From: Marchantia polymorpha subsp. ruderalis
Lineage: Eukaryota; Streptophyta; Marchantiopsida; Marchantiales; Marchantiaceae
DNA length: 64,000 nucleotides
Direction of reading: 5' to 3'
NCBI GenBank assembly: GCA_037833965.1
Contig: AP031354.1
Span: 21,492,001 to 21,556,000 of the forward strand
Every line of letters starts with the position of its first letter. Positions within the stretch are counted from its first letter, which is position 1. The translations under genes were made by a program, and so were the position numbers. The notes under the pieces were generated by a model. The model was not told the DNA's origin. It worked only from the letters and a program-made list of their open reading frames with translations, and ran no database searches. Shown here in pieces: positions 35,430 to 46,700 of this stretch.

Positions 35430-36686
35430 CTACTGAGGAATAGCATCCTGCCACAAACATAACCAATTCTCACATTCAGTGCGTGCAAGTGAAACACTCC
35501 ATGAGATAGTCGAAGGTTATCGATACTTATGGAGAATGTATCACATGAACGAGTGAGTGCTAAGCAAGGCAACTGTCAGACGAGATTATGGCAGAAGAGG
35601 ATGGTTGCTTACAGTGACCATGTCTTTGAGGTTGCTCAACATTCCCTTGCCACCTTCGACGGCATCTTTGGCCTTGTCTTGGGCCTGGTCGATGACGTTG
35701 CTGGCGTTGTTGCTAGCTTGCTTGCCCAAGCCCTTGGTCGAGGCGATGTCGTTCTTCACCTTGCCGGATCCGTTCTTAACGAGATCGTTCACTCCTCCCT
35801 GAACTTTCTCCACGGGGTTGCTGGCCAGGTTGTTGTTCTTCTTCCCGAAGATTCCGTCGATCCGTGCCTGTGCGTTTCTCAAGTTCTTCTTCGCTCCCTC
35901 GATCGTCTTGGTGGCAGTGTTCTCCGCTCCCTCTTGAGCTCCTCGAACTCCGGATCCAGCTCTGCGAATTCGTCGTCATCAAATCATTAGCTTCCATTCT
36001 CTCATTTCAATACAAACAAATTCAAATAGCGCTCTGTATACTCTCCAAATCCTCTGCCTAGTCTGGGCTCAGAGGATGATCGACTTCCAAAAGCACGAGT
36101 GCACGAAAGAATGCCCCTTACTGTTGAGCGATGTTGTTATTTCCCGTGCGCAGTCCATCGGGACCAGCGAATCGTGGAGGAGAGTCGTTGTTGATCAGGT
36201 CGTCTCCGGCCTTCAGAAGCTGATCGGCCTTCTTAGCAACTCGCTTCGCTCCCTGGTTCCCTGGGCCTGATGCAGCCAGAGCATTGCCAGTGGACACCAG
36301 CACTGCACCTGCGGCCAGCAGACTAGCCAGCATCTCCCTCCTAGCAGCCTTTGGCTCCTGAACAATAACCCACCGATCATCGACGTCAGCACGTGGATCC
36401 GAGACACACATTCGATAATCTATCGACAAATCCATAGCACTACGACGACACCGAAACTCAAGAGAATGTATACGAGAACAGGGGAAATATAATTCTGAAA
36501 ATGTCATGAATGACGGCGGTTCCTCACCTCTTGAATGGAGGCACAGATGGTCATGGGGCCGGTGCGTGCTGTCTTACATTGTGCAACACTGACAACTGGG
36601 GACGAGAATGCGGACCGGGATGAGAGGCTGGACGGAGCGACCGCGCTGGTGGCGGCGAGAGCCATAGTCGATGCGCAAGCTGCCAT
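35430..36686 (-). CDS. Putative thylakoid-lumen LEA-like protein, paralogue 2
   Basis: Four exons: 36528-36686, 36122-36357, 35613-35961 and 35430-35447 (phases 0, 2, 0), 253 residues. Exon 1 is a 53-residue plastid transit peptide of the same length as in paralogue 1 (SSPVVSVAQCKTAR against ATPVVSVAPCKTAR). Exon 2 begins EPKAARREML, with a true twin arginine at 59-60, a hydrophobic stretch and the cleavage-type site NALA/ASGPG at about 81. The motif ADQLLKAGDDLINNDSPPRF and the ARIDGIFGKKN block are shared with paralogue 3. Compared with paralogues 1 and 3, one 11-residue unit is missing between GKVKND and IASTK. The terminal exon encodes DAIPQ and the stop. Same inferred role: soluble, highly charged helical protein of the thylakoid lumen. 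Confidence 0.85.
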
Positions 36687-36826
36687 GATAATTTTCGTCG
36701 AATTTAAAGACTACAAGAGACTTACTGAGCTGAAAGTGAGAGAGAGAGGAAGTAGAGGTTTGATTACAGAGGGGAGAGAGGGAGATGATTGCCTGCCGAT
36801 GATGCCGAGAGTCTCGACCGGGACAG

Positions 36827-36834
36827 AATATATA
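36827..36834 (-). promoter_or_regulatory. TATA box of paralogue 2
   Basis: TATATATT on the minus strand, 141 bases upstream of the ATG. Confidence 0.65.
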
Positions 36835-36916
36835 GTGCAAGGCTCCTTGAGAGTGCAGCGTTCGAGGCAGAAAACACGGTCAGATTGAGCGATTTGAACA
36901 TTCCGTCAAGTTCCGG

Positions 36917-36922
36917 CACGTG
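36917..36922 (-). promoter_or_regulatory. G-box/ABRE of paralogue 2
   Basis: CACGTG in the context GGCACGTGGC, 83 bases upstream of the TATA box and nearly identical to the proximal element of paralogue 1. Confidence 0.6.
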
Positions 36923-37500
36923 GCTTGCTCAGAATGGGTGTCCATTCGTGGAGTCAGATCTGGAGGGCGTCCGTCCTTTGCAATGGTGTCGAAGACCCAC
37001 GCGTCGTGAGTACAACTGGACTGATGCGCATGCCCCCTCCTAAACCTTCCCGAAGATTTGACACTTGGCCGCAGCATGAGAGCCATAGCCAGCCAGCCAA
37101 TTCCTTGCCTTCGCTTCACAAGAATCGTCTTATTAGACGCTGGAGCCCGTGACAAAAGACGTAAATGGACTCGAGAGTCTACACAACGAATCATCTCCAT
37201 GCTGATAAGCCTCGATGTAATAATCACCCTGAGCCATAACCATCCCGACACGAGTGTTATTACTGCGCCCTCGGCTTCCTCTTCTGATGATCTGGATCTA
37301 GGAAGTTACTTCCATCTACGAGGTCCATTCATCGTACGCTCGGCTTTCCTGAACTTTCTATCATTCGTATCGCAGTTTTTCATAATCATCATTTTGTCTG
37401 TTCCACTCTTTTGTTCTCATGCGAGAGCGAGAGCCTTTCTCTTCCCGCCAGTGAAACTGATCAGTCGATGGTGACGATGCCTTCTTCACGATCCCTCCCG

Positions 37501-37528
37501 GAGAGATCATCAGAGTCGATGATCTCTC
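37501..37528. repeat. Perfect 11-bp inverted repeat
   Basis: GAGAGATCATC at 37501-37511 pairs with GATGATCTCTC at 37518-37528 across a 6-nt loop. It lies in the spacer between paralogues 2 and 3. No flanking duplication was seen. Confidence 0.5.
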
Positions 37529-40098
37529 AATCAATCTTATGGGATGCTAAGCGGGTGACGTTTTCATCGACGTATATCTCGCTCTGGAGCCAAGTGTCGG
37601 CTCTGGACGTGCTCGATGAAATCGACGCCTGTTTCGTAGTTCGATCTGTCCTATGTCCAATTACAACCATGCACTTTAGGAATCATTCGTACATGGAGAA
37701 CACGTGCTGTACCTACCTACCTCTTATAGCTTTCAGACAGCAGAGTTGCAGTGGGTTTTGGGACTCACTTCCGTGGTGGAGCATCTCTCAGAAGATACCC
37801 TTCCAGATGCCTATCCTCTTGGCTATGGTTGTTTATGTGATCGTCGGCTCATGACGCAAGTTGCGATTGAGTAACTTGGTTGCACTCATTCTCGGCAAGT
37901 CTTCATTGACTTCAGCTAGTCGGGAATTTTAATACGTCAGTCTACACTTATGCGGTTCGATGACAGTTTTCATGCGTGATGTTGTAAGTCCGTGTGACCA
38001 CGATTACATTACGTGGATAGATCAACGACGGCAGCAGAAGTGATTTACGCGGACAAATTTCGAGCCGCTCTTGATTAATACCTTCAAGTTAGTCGAGGTG
38101 ATTTGAATCTTGTGCTGAGTAAGATATCGATATGATACGGCTAGGTCTGTTATGAATTTACGAATGGTTCTCTTTGATGTGTGACCCTGAAAGGTGGAAG
38201 TAGAAGTTTTGCAATTTCTTTTAAGTTTGCCGTTTCCATCTGACAACCATTCGATAACTCTCGAGTGAGTCAGCCGATATGGAATTGTGATTCTGGAACG
38301 ATCGAGCGACTGCAGTGCAGCTGTTCATTTTACAATTCTGCAAATGCTCCTAGTTTTTGCAGCTGTGTGCTGCAGAGACTGTATAGCTTCGTAGAAGCAA
38401 TTGCTTGTGGTAGTTTATCTTGGGCACACGAGAATCTACAGAAGACAAATATCTGGGAAGCTCTGATAGTACGTACGTTCAGTTTGTACACAAACCCATT
38501 GAGTGCGCACGATCGCTCTTACCCACTCCTCGTGATTGCCCAAGAATCATAAGCTGTCGTCAGCAGCAGCAGCTCTGCATTATTATGCAGTCAGTCAACA
38601 AAGCTTCCTGTCATCGTTTAGAGCTCAATTGGTTATGCGAAGCGCATTTGGTCAAATCGATTTTAGCGAGAACTCCCTCAGCGACACTTGGGTCAGATCG
38701 GATCACCCACACACGTTTTCGTACCTCGGCCATGTGCAGAAGCGTAGGACCAGCTACTACTACACTCTCGGAAGTTAGTTGCTGGGACCGACGCTCTCGA
38801 TCGATGCTGAGGAAGAAAATAAACGAAACGAATTTAAGGTCGGCCCTCAGCATTGCAGAGTTTGTGTCAACGCAGTCAAAACAAAATGACAGCATGAAAA
38901 GCTGCATGTGCTGAGCCCCAGAAGAATGTTCGAGATACACCAGAGTTCCCGGTTCGTACGGCCATGAAAGGTCAAGTAGTAGAGAAACAGGACGTGGTCC
39001 GCCCTCGGCATCTCGCAGACGTATATTGCGGACGTACTCGATTCATACAAAAGTTGTGGTACGTGTCCACAAGAGAAGTCTATTGAGGCTCGTGAGTCCT
39101 TGCTTGCCAAGATATGTGGACTTTGCTTTATGGCATCTGGATTCATCGTTGGAGTTTCTCGATCGGACACTTGGCTGCTCGAAGGAATCTCTCCCCTGCA
39201 GACCGAGGTGAAAAATCCGTAGTATGGTCGACGATCCAAGCTTGAAGTCAAACGTCTTTTCTTGAGTACATTTCTTCAACATTCTTCGAGGCATATAAAG
39301 TGGTGACTGGCCATCCATGAATTCTAAATAATACTGATCGAGTAGAAAGTAAAATAACGACAACGATGGTAATAATAGCCCCTATCCTGTCTAAACCAAC
39401 CCACTGTGAAATATGTTACACTACACATTAAATATATGTTTTAAACTGAAAAAACGTTCCAGAAACGAAGGCTGGATTGAAATAAAGGCTTCGGCAGTTG
39501 CAATTTTCACGATTGTATAGAAAGAATCATAGTTCATTTTGCCTTACTAATAGATGATGCCTTTATTCGAAGATTTTTGGGCTCTGTACCCTCCCAAACT
39601 ATGATTTTTATTACTAGAAATCCAAGTACGCCATCTAGAACAAAGTACGATACGAATTACCAAAACGTAGCATTTTAATTTTTTTCACAATTCTGTAATA
39701 TGTAACCACAACCACGGTGGCTTCACCGCCCACAGGCTATAGGGGTGTTATGGAGTCACGTAGATTACCTTAGGCAATAGTCCGGCAATCGATAACATAA
39801 TGAAAAAGTTCTCACTCGTCTTTGAACGATATTGGTCTCCATGCTTTTGCATTCAAAGTTCATTTCTGTGGCCCGATGTAGCACTTCCATTTCTTCCTTT
39901 AGTGATGAAGTGAACATCGGCTGCAGTCAAGTGGCATGCCCCGAGCTGTTCACAAGATCAGAGTCGCAACCTTGTTCTGTGATCATAACTCCGAGCCCAA
40001 TATAGACTTTCCATAAATCAGGGTTGCTAGTACATGGTTGACACGTATCTTCCTCGATAGCTAACGCCAATGTAAGCAGAGAAACCTAAGAACATGAC

Positions 40099-40104
40099 CA
40101 CGTG
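40099..40104 (+). promoter_or_regulatory. G-box/ABRE of paralogue 3
   Basis: CACGTG in the context GACCACGTGTTG, 69 bases upstream of the TATA box. Confidence 0.6.
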
Positions 40105-40172
40105 TTGTCATACAATTTGGCCAGGGCTGAAGTGAGATCCAGGCCAGGTCTCGCGATGGCTAATCTCCAATG

Positions 40173-40180
40173 TATAAAGG
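40173..40180 (+). promoter_or_regulatory. TATA box of paralogue 3
   Basis: TATAAAGG, 146 bases upstream of the ATG at 40326. Confidence 0.65.
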
Positions 40181-40325
40181 ATGTCATTCCTCTGAGTGTA
40201 ATCATTGAAAATTCAACCTCTCAAGCACCAACTTCCGCACAATTCTCCACACCAATTGTCACCCAGGAAGTGAGCAGCTTTCCCAGCAACTAAGTACTTC
40301 AGTCTTACGACATCACCAGCGAAGT

Positions 40326-41770
40326 ATGGCAGCTTCAGCACGAACAATGTCGCTGTCCAGCACGGCTGCGGTAGCTCCTTCCCGCCTGTCTTCTCTTGCC
40401 GCATTCACAAGTCCCGTGGTCAGTGCAGTTCCATTCAATTCTGCTCCATCTCTGAAGAACTCGATCAACATACGGGCCACTTATGAGGTACGTGATCTTT
40501 ACAGAAGATTATTGAAGATTAGACGGTCAAAATATCAGAAGAATAGAAGCGGTGATCTGCAATGCATCAGATTTCACGTCACAGGATTAGAGCTCTTAGA
40601 GCTTCGATTGTCTCTCGTGTCAGTCAGAGCACTCAGATGAATCTTGGCAAGTAGCATGCGCGTCATGTGTACGGACAAGCTTGTCATCCTCCAATCATTC
40701 AATTGTTTTCCATTTTCTTGCGTGCTCATTGCCATCCTGAAGCCCACAGCATCTCTCGTCGGTATTTCGAGCACTATGTTAATATGTTGCTCTCTTGAAT
40801 GTACTGCCATGACCATAAATGACTTCAGGAGCCACGCGCTGCCAGAAGAGAAATGCTGGCTGGTTTGATTGCCACCGGTGCCGCTTTGGCTTCAGCAGGA
40901 AGCGCCTTGGCCGCATCGGGTCCAGGAATTCCAGGAGCGAAGCGCACCGCCCAAAAGGCAGACGAACTGCTCAAGGCAGGCGATGACCTCATCAACAACG
41001 ACTCTCCTCCACGATTCGGTGGCTCTCGCGTCGAGGGCTCTCTCAAGAACTCAGGCAAAATCGCTCAACAGTAAGCATCCATATCCATCAATATAGATTT
41101 TTCTGATTCCCTGCACAATGACGAACCTCGATGATGACAAAGGATCCAGTTTATTACCTGCAAGGAGGCAACCATTTAAGAGTCTTATAAAGAAATTAAA
41201 GCACCACTTAACATACTGGAAATCACAGGGCTGGATCAGGGGCTGTTGAGGGACTCCAAGACGGTGCCAGCAAGACCATCGAAGGTGCCAAGAAGAATGC
41301 AAAGATAGCTCAAGCACGAATCGATGGAATCTTCGGAAAGAAGAACGTAGTGGCCAACAATCCCTTGGAGAAAGCAGCTGGCAGTGTGAAGGGTGGCGTC
41401 GACGATCTCCTGAAGAACGGATCAGGCAAGATCAAGGCGGACGTGAGAACCGCCGCAGACAAAGTCAAGAGCGATGTCGCATCTACCCGCGGTCTGGGCA
41501 AGAAAGCCAACAGCAAGGCCGGCAACATCGTCGATCAAGCCCGAGACAATGCAAGCAACGCAGTTGAAGAAGGAAAAGGGGTGCTGGGCAATATCAAGAA
41601 CCAAATCACTGTAAGTAACAATTTCACAAACTTCTGTTTGCGGTTGTGTATCAGTGCTGTCGCTGATTTCTCTTAAAATCTTAAGCTTGTGTGTGGTCCT
41701 GCCGAATCAGGAACTGACAGATCGTCTCTGCAATTCTTATATCCTTTTGCAGAACGCTATTCCTCAGTAA
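40326..41770 (+). CDS. Putative thylakoid-lumen LEA-like protein, paralogue 3
   Basis: Four exons: 40326-40487, 40829-41070, 41229-41610 and 41753-41770 (phases 0, 2, 0), 267 residues. Residues 1-54 form the transit peptide. EPRAARREMLAGL carries the twin arginine at 60-61, and SALA/ASGPG gives a lumenal cleavage site near residue 82. The mature part, about 185 residues, contains ADELLKAGDDLINNDSPPRF, ARIDGIFGKKN and the charged helical region with 11-residue steps (KIKADVRTAAD, KVKSDVASTRG) and DQARDNASNAVEEGKG. It has no cysteine in the mature part and no obvious catalytic motif. The 18-nt last exon encodes NAIPQ and the stop. It is oriented away from paralogues 1 and 2 and is followed by a decayed copy. 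Role inferred as for the others. Confidence 0.87.
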
Positions 41771-43023
41771 TCAAATTGATAAGCGGACCATGATCACAAG
41801 AGAGTGAAGTTATCAAGTGTAATATAGTGGGCTATGAATGATAGGTTCCTAGGAAGTACAACTTGTACACTTGCCTGTACATTAGACTGCTGGAAGCACG
41901 ATGTGAGTCCTCGAAAGGGGATTATTGTAACATAACCATTTTTTAGCTCAAGTGCAGTTAAAGCCGGACAAAAGCCCAAATTTTCTCAAAGAGCGAGTGG
42001 CTGTTTCTAAAAGTGACATGAAAATTGAGTTGAATTTGAACGTGCAACATACAATTGTTATATTGTGATAATTAAAACAACGAAACTGCCAGTGAATGTT
42101 TCCGGTGTTTGTAATCAACTTGATATAACCTTTCATCATGAAACTATGTACAAAACGAAGATGTAGAAAAATGGAGGAGAAATTTGATATAACGAGTATG
42201 TTGTACGTGAAGGATACTCCCCTCCGTTTGTAAAAGAAGGGGAAGGAAATAATCTTAAAAAATGTTCTATTTTGTCAGTCTAAAAGTGTCGAAAGCTCAA
42301 GCCTTTGTGCTTTAGAAAGCCAGCAAATCACCATCTTGTCTCTTGATAATAACACTATACATGCTCGAGACATTCAATTGGATTCGTACAGGGAGAAACG
42401 CGTCTGTTGTTCTCTCTTCGCAGGACATGTCTAGCTCCTATAGGATCATGGTCTCTTGGAAACAATATCATGAGCGATTGCGTATAGCAAGATTTGGGCA
42501 TATAGAAGGCTCTCATCTTCACAACCATCTCGACGGGAAAGCAATAGCAACCTCATCAGTAGTCATAGCTCTTTCCGGCAGTTCCGTGACTTGTGACCTC
42601 TCATCTTCTGCAGGCTTTGCACTTCCCATTCCAGTCCGAAGGGAGTCTATCAGCTTCCGGGCCGCTTTATCTGAGGTGAGAAAATTCCGAAGAAGGTATT
42701 CGATCCTGACTCTGGACCAGGACTTAATTATCAGTACAAGAGTTGCTGCGATGATCAGTTGATTGGATGATCGTCATGACATCATGCCTCAACCTGAGCG
42801 AAGGATTTAAGTGCTAGCACTTGATTACCTTCTGGCTATATTACTCACGAATTTCGGGCTTTTCCAACTTTCATTCTATGATTCTCTGAAATCTCTTCAC
42901 AACGGTGCTGGTCCGTGACTGGACAGTCTGCTGAACAAATCTTTGAGTGACTCTTTGCTGAGTTCTGAGGCCTGCACCATCAGCTCACCTCATCTCGAAT
43001 TGCCGATTATTCCAAAGGCCATG

Positions 43024-43080
43024 TTGTTACTTGTTACTTAATTGTTACTTGATTGTTACTTGCTTGAGCCTACTTGTTAC
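43024..43080. repeat. Short tandem repeat of TTGTTACTT-like units
   Basis: About five imperfect copies of a 10-12-bp unit containing TTGTTACTT lie just upstream of the exon 2-like block of the decayed paralogue. It looks like a small minisatellite. Confidence 0.6.
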
Positions 43081-43581
43081 AATTACTGTATGTAATGGAC
43101 GTCGTAACTTGCTTTTCCATCAAGAGCCATAAGTTGTTTGAAGTTGCTGGTTTGATGGCCACTTGTGCCGCTTTGGCTTCAGCAGGAAGTGCTCTGGCTA
43201 CGCTGCATCGGGTCAGGAGTTTTAGCAGCAAAGCAGCAGACGGTACTCAAGGTCGATGAGCAACTGAAAGCAGGCAAGGAATGACTCTCCTCCACGATAT
43301 GGCAGTTCTGGGTTTGGAGATCTCTGAATTGGTATGGCAGAGTTGCCAATGCTAAACATCATCGTCCAACGACTGAGAATTTTCCACTTCCCCGATCACT
43401 GTCAACCGTTTGACGAAGCAACCCATTCTATAACACGTAACAATGACGATGGACTCTGAGACGCGTAGATACTCAACCGGTATGACTTGACGACATTACA
43501 GTGACGGATCAGGAGCTTTTCATAGACTTCAAGATGGTTCCAGCAAGACAACCGAAGGTGCGAAGAACAATGCTCAGATGA

Positions 43582-43606
43582 GACTGGATGGAAATTCCAT
43601 CCAGTC
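43582..43606. repeat. 25-bp palindrome in the pseudogene
   Basis: GACTGGATGGAA at 43582-43593 and its exact complement at 43595-43606 flank a single base. Paralogue 3 has no such sequence at the aligned place, so it was probably produced by an inverted templated insertion. Confidence 0.6.
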
Positions 43607-43770
43607 ATCTGCATTCCATCATGGAATCCAGTGGCGAGCAAGCCTGTGGATGAAGCTGCGGGGTTGACGATCTACATAAGCACGAACCAAGTGAGATGAG
43701 GTGAGGTGAGATCGGACGTGAGCACAGCAAGTCAACATCGTCAATCAAAACAAAACTTCGCAACGAACTC

Positions 43771-46700
43771 GAGCCCTTGCGAGGTCATACCACTGATTGA
43801 GTGGATTTCTCAGATAGTTCAGTTGTCGGCCCAGCCTTGAGAACGGGTGCAAAGCCTTCTGTCTTCTCACCCAGTGTATTGAGCAAGCCTAATTTCACAT
43901 CCAATCCTGAAACTTTCTGCAAGTCACAATGACTCATGACTAGTTTGTACAAGAGATTCAGAATTATGTGTCAAATTCGAAGAAAATCGTACATTTCTAA
44001 TGCATGGAATAGCTTATAATGATGTAATTAGCAACATGGTGTTTGCCAGTGGTGTTTATGTCAATACTAGAGTTAGAAAGAATCTACATTGGTTAGTGAA
44101 TATCATATTAGTTTATTTTACTGGATATAAGTTTCATCCAAAGAGTGGTACGAAATAACACCTCAGTAATGAGAAATAAAGTTACTGAAGATTGAAAAAA
44201 CGAAGATTTATAGAAATTATATTATTATTGTGATGAAGATTGAGAGGTGTGGTTATAAAACTTCCAGTTGCAGTAACCCAACATCACCCAGTATAGAGGT
44301 TTGTACTATAGCATAACTCAATCTTTGTTATCAGGCACTGGGTTTACATAGAGAGTATGTTAACCCTCCAACATTCATGTACCACGTTAGTTTCAATATC
44401 TTCATGTGTGGTTCATTCTGACGTCTATTTTAGTTAAAGCGTTTAAATTACTGAAAAAATTGCACTAGGTTGAGCTTTATATAGTATAAAGCAATTGTTT
44501 ACCTCTTGGATGAAAGAGTTTAGATTTTCCAGGTCATTGTAAGCTTTAAATCTTATTGACATTAATGCATATAACTCTTAAATTAACTGTTTCATACTCG
44601 TAACCTCTGATAAGAATTTGCGAGCATTTCGCTATTTATCTGTTACCTTAACAATCACGAGGATTGATTCTTATAACGAACATAATCTTTGAGATTTAAT
44701 ATACAATTTTGAATTCAAAATGACTTTCCAAGTTACATAGATCCAAGTTATATGTAAGAGAATAATTTCATGGCATATGTGTCTCTCATGTTTATATTTG
44801 AGATTACTTTACATTATGTAGTAATTTAGGAAAATTTTGCTACAGTTACTAAACTTGTTTTATGATATAAGAAGTATAATGCCTATAGTTTTAGATGGTA
44901 GAATGAAAATATGAATCATCTAAAAAAAGATGTCCATGTCTTATAACTGAAAAAGTTTTAATTGATAGTTATTTGATAATATTTAGAAATTTGGAATTAA
45001 TAATTTGGAAATTATCCAATTCCAAATTAATAAAATATTTTAATAATTCAATTGATAAAAAAAATTGATGTTATAGAAATTATAGCATAGGCATGATGTA
45101 ACTTGAAGTAGAACCTCATGACTCAGTCCTGATTTGAAATACAAGATAGATTCTTCTGCGTTAGTAATGGCTTTGAACGTATGTTGTCATGATTGAGAAA
45201 TATTTTTAAGCATTAGAGCATGCATGATTCCAATTCCAACCAATTAATCACTTGCAAAAAGTTTATTACTAACCCAGCAATATATTAGCAGATTCCGATG
45301 AGTTTGCAAACTCTTGAATATATATATGTTTGTATATATTAATGCTCATAGAGAATTGTAAGCTTGAAAACATTTGGGCCTTTCGGTCAGAAAGTTAATA
45401 CTTGGGAACCATAAAAAGTTCCAAGCCACTTAGACTTTGTTGAGGAAAGCTTTAATTCACAAGTTATTTGACTACAGAAAAGTATTATAATCTATGCTTC
45501 GGATATACTTAGTTTAATACATGCATATGATAGATGAGAAAAAATCAAAGCATTTTATAATTCATCTTAAATCTTTTGCTTTTGAAAATTATGTGATATA
45601 GAATTTACTGTACAAATTTCCGATATTTACAGAATTTAGAACCAATCACAAGGAGGTTGTATACTTGAAGTAGATTTGTAATTTTTTGACAAAGTCGTCT
45701 TTTATATATTGGATAATCACGTAAAATTTTTACACAAGGTCAACTCTCCTGGCAACAGGTTCCTCCCAATCATTGTTGTATTTATCAGCATGGTTTGATG
45801 AGGATTTTTTTTAATAGTCACAGCTTGGCACTTTCTGCAATGGAGTTAGAATCAATGATCCACTTGGGTGAATACATCCAAGTGGATCGTTGATTCTCTG
45901 AAAAGAATATAAGTGCAAAAGATTTATTTTACTTGAAATTTATTCAAGGCCAAAATAATACACCCACTTCGCCTCGATCGTATTCTATACCCATTTACAA
46001 GTCAATTCAAGAAGGTTGAACAAAGCAAATACATATAGGAAACACACTTGTGGTTGGGTTCGGGATGTATCATTGTATGAAGAAAATAAAAGCAATACAA
46101 GCAACGATCCACTTGGGTGAGTACACCCATAAGCAAACTAAAAGCTTTTTAAGTTTGCTTCTGACTTTTAGTTTAGACGATCTTGAGAAGGATGCCAAGA
46201 GAAGTCATCTGAAGAAGCAGAAAGGGTCTTCAAGTTTGTGACTGAGATTCAAGAATGTCACGAGTTTGATTACAAGGCTCTTTATTCAGCAGTATGATGT
46301 TTGAGAGAGATGGTGCATGATCAATGTGGGGAGAAACACAATATTCACTTGAATGCAATCTTTGCAATATTCAGATGAAGTAGTGCAACATTCCAATCGA
46401 GCACATTCACATGGTCAACTCCAAAACTTGGACTTTCATTTGAATCATTTCAGTCTATACATTGACGTCAACTTGCCTCACAACAATGCCAGAAGTAGAA
46501 TACTTTTACTTGTGCTCACTTATAAAAGTAGGAGATCTGCTTGAGACTCTTCGATTACCTCGTTGTCTCCCTCATAAAGGTGTTGGTATTTTGTTGCTGG
46601 TAATACATATAATCATTATGTATGGATCACATCATACCACATCGACTAAAATGAGAGACAAAGGAACAATGTTTTTACTATAAAATTTTTTGGGGGTTGG

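Larger units (their letters stand above)
36687..40325. other. Divergent spacer between paralogues 2 and 3
   Basis: The two outer ends are promoters (TATA and G-box entries listed separately). The centre has several overlapping open frames (37411-37854, 38420-38914, minus 38611-38940), none with recognisable domains, codon bias or splice context. A perfect 11-bp foldback lies at 37501-37528. From 39360 to 39800 the DNA is AT-rich. I cannot support a gene here. Confidence 0.45.
42540..43770 (+). pseudogene. Decayed fourth copy of the lumenal LEA-like family
   Basis: Three exon-like blocks match paralogue 3 in order. About 42540-42675 resembles the transit-peptide exon and ends in a GT donor after ALSE, but the position of the paralogues' start Met reads Lys. 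About 43139-43320 matches exon 2 (AALASAGSALA is intact) but lacks the Arg-Arg-Glu-Met-Leu signal and is frameshifted after the Ala-rich segment; the ACTCTCCTCCACGAT string is shared. About 43502-43770 matches exon 3 (GGATCAGG, CCAGCAAGAC, GGACGTGAG, CAACATCGTC) with many indels and a palindromic insert. No IPQ terminal exon was found. This copy cannot encode the protein. Confidence 0.8.

Noticed and set aside
35529..35990. 153-codon plus-strand frame rich in Leu/Val/Ser
   Set aside because: Antisense of the LEA-like exon 3 of paralogue 2; similar shadows occur over paralogues 1 and 3.
37411..37854. 147-codon frame between paralogues 2 and 3
   Set aside because: No domain, no homologous frame near the other paralogues, and many Cys/Ser/Trp as in chance frames.
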